Shown: one piece after another, positions 5,833-7,513 of the stretch
Layout of the letters: each line of letters starts with the position of its first letter
How positions within the stretch are numbered: position 1 is the first letter of the stretch
Source of the DNA: Nitrososphaerota archaeon
Lineage (GTDB): Archaea; Thermoproteota; Nitrososphaeria; Nitrososphaerales; Gagatemarchaeaceae
Assembly (NCBI GenBank): GCA_016200025.1
Contig: JACQFO010000029.1
Coordinates: forward strand, 1 to 7,513
Direction: 5' to 3'
DNA: 7,513 nt
Made by a program: the position numbers and the translations under genes
The notes under the pieces: generated by a model
What the model was told of the DNA's origin: nothing
Databases searched by the model: none
What the model saw: only the letters and a program-made list of their open reading frames with translations

Positions 5833-7512
5833 TCAGCTGGTCGATGCAGGTTGCGGCCTGACCTTCGATTCGCCCTTGAGTTGTTCGACCTGGGCCTTGA
5901 GCACGGAGATTTCATGCGAAACCTCCCTAGTGTCCGACATGCGATGAAGAGCCTCTAGGGCCCGCCGCCTAATCCTCGGGTCGCGGTCCGTCTTTGCAGC
6001 CTCGCCCAACGATTCCAGAAACCTCCTGTCCCCGATGGCGGGGACGAGCTTCGCCACGAGGTACTGTCTGACCCTGAACTCCTTGTCCTTCAACAGCACT
6101 TCTTTGAGCTTGGGTAACTCTCCGTCCAGCAGCGCACCTCTGCGTTTGATGGCCTTCAACGCGCCGATTCTGACCCGGGTGGGCTTCCCGTACCGCAGAC
6201 AGTCGGCTACGATTCCACCGACCTCTTTGTCATTGATGGACCCCATGGCGTCGAGGCAAGCCTCGGCCAAGGTCTCATTGGGAGAGTGGACTCCCATCGC
6301 CTTCTTCAGGACCGGCAGGATGTCCTCGGGCCAGGCCTTCCCCAGCGAGAGCGCAGCCTCGCACCTGACGTAGGGGCTCGCGTCGGATTCGAGGAGTTCC
6401 ACTAGCGTCTCCCTCGCTCTCTTGTCCCTGAAGAAGCCCAGGGCCTCTGCCAGCCCTCTCCTCTCTCTCCGGTTTCCTGGGAGGCCAACCTCGAGAAGTG
6501 CCTCCAAGGCCGCCGGCGTACCTATCGCTCCAAGTGCCCTAAGGGCCGAGGCTCTTACGTCCCAGAACTGCTCTTTCACAGCAGCCTTCTTCAGGCCCGC
6601 GACCGCAGCATCGGCCTTCGACACTCCGAGTGCCTTCGCGGCGTCGGCCCTGCTTGAGGCATCTTCGCTCGATTCCAGCTGATTCAGGAGAAGTTTGAGG
6701 GATTTCCTGAAGGCGACCTTCTTCAGCAGCCATCGGCGGGGGTCGAACTCCACTATCGAAGGCATCGATGGGAGCTTGATTGCGAAGGCCTGCTCGGCCC
6801 CGTTCAGGCCCACCCTCCATTCCATCCTCTTCCCCTCCACATAGAACACGATGTCGCAGGGGAGCTTGAAGGCGGGCGTCCCGGACTCCATCTTCTGTGT
6901 CTGCTTCACTCTGACGGCCGCCGTCTTGCCCGCGTCGTCCCATTCATACTCAACTTCGAACTCAGGGAAGCCCGGCTTGAAGAAGGCCTGGTCAAAGAAC
7001 TCCTCCAGGGAGAGGCCGCTGGCCTTCTCCATTGCCTTCCGCAGGTCGTGGGTGTCCACGCTCGCAAAAGCGTTCGCATTCAGGAACTCGGTGATTCCGC
7101 GGAAGAAGGCGTCGTCGCCCATCAGGTACCTGAGCTCATGTAGCATCCAGGCCCCCTTTTCGTAGGTCGTGTAGTCAAAGACGTCATCGGGGAAGACATA
7201 GCTCTTCTCCACAATCGGGCGGCGGTAGTCTAAGGCGTCTTCGTCTAGGAACTGCTCGGCCCTGAGCCCCAGGTCCCATCTGAAGTGGTCCACCCCTCTC
7301 GTCTTCTCGAGGTAGAGGCCCTGGAAGTAGGTCGCGAACCCTTCGTTGAGCCACGCCTGGGACCAGTCTACGCAGGTGGTGAGGTCCCCGAACCACTGGT
7401 GCGCAAGCTCGTGGGCCACCAGGCTTACGGCGTTTGTCTGGGGGGCGGCGTAGGAGGTCTGGAAGTCCTCCTCTGATGCCTCGTCGGGGTAGTAGGTCGT
7501 GGCTAGGGTCGT
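5833..7512 (-). CDS. M1-family zinc aminopeptidase with C-terminal HEAT repeats, N-terminus cut by window edge
   Basis: The minus-strand frame is open to the right edge and gives 559 residues of the C-terminal part. It holds HELAHQWFGD at residues 34-43 (zinc ligands H34 and H38, catalytic E35), the third ligand E57 in LNEGFATYF (18 residues after H38), and Y117 in TTYEKGAWML, the tyrosine that stabilises the transition state in M1 enzymes. A beta domain follows (about 175-265). Residues about 271-526 are helical HEAT repeats with recurring xxVRxxAxxALG-type units, then a short coiled-coil-like EISVLKAQVEQLKGES and a polar tail. M1 enzymes remove N-terminal residues from peptides. The N-terminal domain and the substrate-binding GxMEN loop lie outside the window; the GTG at 7417-7419 is an internal valine, not the start. 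The HEAT part probably closes over the active site or forms an interaction surface, which is inference. No regulatory information is visible. Confidence 0.93.
   Translation of the reverse strand, partial: TTLATTYYPDEASEEDFQTSYAAPQTNAVSLVAHELAHQWFGDLTTCVDWSQAWLNEGFATYFQGLYLEKTRGVDHFRWDLGLRAEQFLDEDALDYRRPIVEKSYVFPDDVFDYTTYEKGAWMLHELRYLMGDDAFFRGITEFLNANAFASVDTHDLRKAMEKASGLSLEEFFDQAFFKPGFPEFEVEYEWDDAGKTAAVRVKQTQKMESGTPAFKLPCDIVFYVEGKRMEWRVGLNGAEQAFAIKLPSMPSIVEFDPRRWLLKKVAFRKSLKLLLNQLESSEDASSRADAAKALGVSKADAAVAGLKKAAVKEQFWDVRASALRALGAIGTPAALEALLEVGLPGNRRERRGLAEALGFFRDKRARETLVELLESDASPYVRCEAALSLGKAWPEDILPVLKKAMGVHSPNETLAEACLDAMGSINDKEVGGIVADCLRYGKPTRVRIGALKAIKRRGALLDGELPKLKEVLLKDKEFRVRQYLVAKLVPAIGDRRFLESLGEAAKTDRDPRIRRRALEALHRMSDTREVSHEISVLKAQVEQLKGESKVRPQPASTS
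5935..6702 (-). repeat. HEAT-repeat array inside the M1 aminopeptidase
   Basis: This coding segment spells roughly seven to eight helical repeats of about 30-35 residues, recognisable by units such as WDVRASALRALGAIG, PYVRCEAALSLGKAW, TRVRIGALKAIKRRG, FRVRQYLVAKLVPAIG and PRIRRRALEALHRM. The repeats are diverged at the DNA level, so they are old protein repeats and not recent DNA duplications. The unit count is by eye. Confidence 0.7.
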
Positions 7513-7513
7513 A

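Noticed and set aside
7417..7419. GTG as the start of the M1 aminopeptidase
   Set aside because: It is the valine just before the HELAH zinc motif; M1 enzymes need several hundred residues upstream, and the frame stays open to the window edge with M1-like sequence.
1..7513. CRISPR array, insertion sequence, tRNA or rRNA gene, toxin-antitoxin or defence system
   Set aside because: No direct repeats with regular spacing, no transposase motifs or terminal inverted repeats, no cloverleaf or rRNA-like stretch, and every stretch longer than about 110 bp is explained by a gene for metabolism or RNA/protein turnover.

Overview
The base composition is GC-rich and the promoters look archaeal: short AT-rich boxes lie about 23-33 bp before start codons, Shine-Dalgarno sequences are weak or absent, and GTG and TTG starts appear. 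With an RNase J-like beta-CASP nuclease that ends without an extra domain, this suggests an archaeon, perhaps of the TACK/Nitrososphaeria or Thermoplasmatota kind. The lineage is inferred; no ribosomal RNA or other marker is present.

Left part (1-4475, minus strand), read from right to left: an RNase J-like metallo-beta-lactamase/beta-CASP nuclease, an M3 oligoendopeptidase (PepF-like), and a TldD-type metalloprotease whose C-terminus runs off the left edge. Gaps between them are 25 and 41 bp, so they could be one transcript, although AT-rich boxes before each gene may also give separate starts. The TldD gene covers the first 1.24 kb and is easy to miss because it is open at the edge and starts with TTG.

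Middle part (4476-5466): a divergent promoter region of about 107 bp, then on the plus strand a 41-residue single-span membrane protein starting with TTG, followed 6 bp later by a HAD-superfamily phosphatase. A T-run plus hairpin after the phosphatase may end that transcript.

Right part (5467-7513): a 118-residue protein with an order of predicted strands and helices like ribosome hibernation factors (HPF/RaiA), on the plus strand with its own promoter. It converges, stop to stop with 9 bp between, with a minus-strand M1 aminopeptidase carrying a long C-terminal HEAT-repeat region. The aminopeptidase N-terminus is beyond the right edge.

Three different zinc peptidases (M1, M3, TldD) in 7.5 kb suggest cytoplasmic peptide turnover or growth on peptides, next to RNA turnover and possibly ribosome control. 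I see no CRISPR array, mobile element, tRNA or rRNA, and no clear defence system. Coding density is very high, with no gene-free stretch longer than about 110 bp. The points most worth checking are the small membrane protein, the divergent HPF-like protein and the leaderless-type starts.
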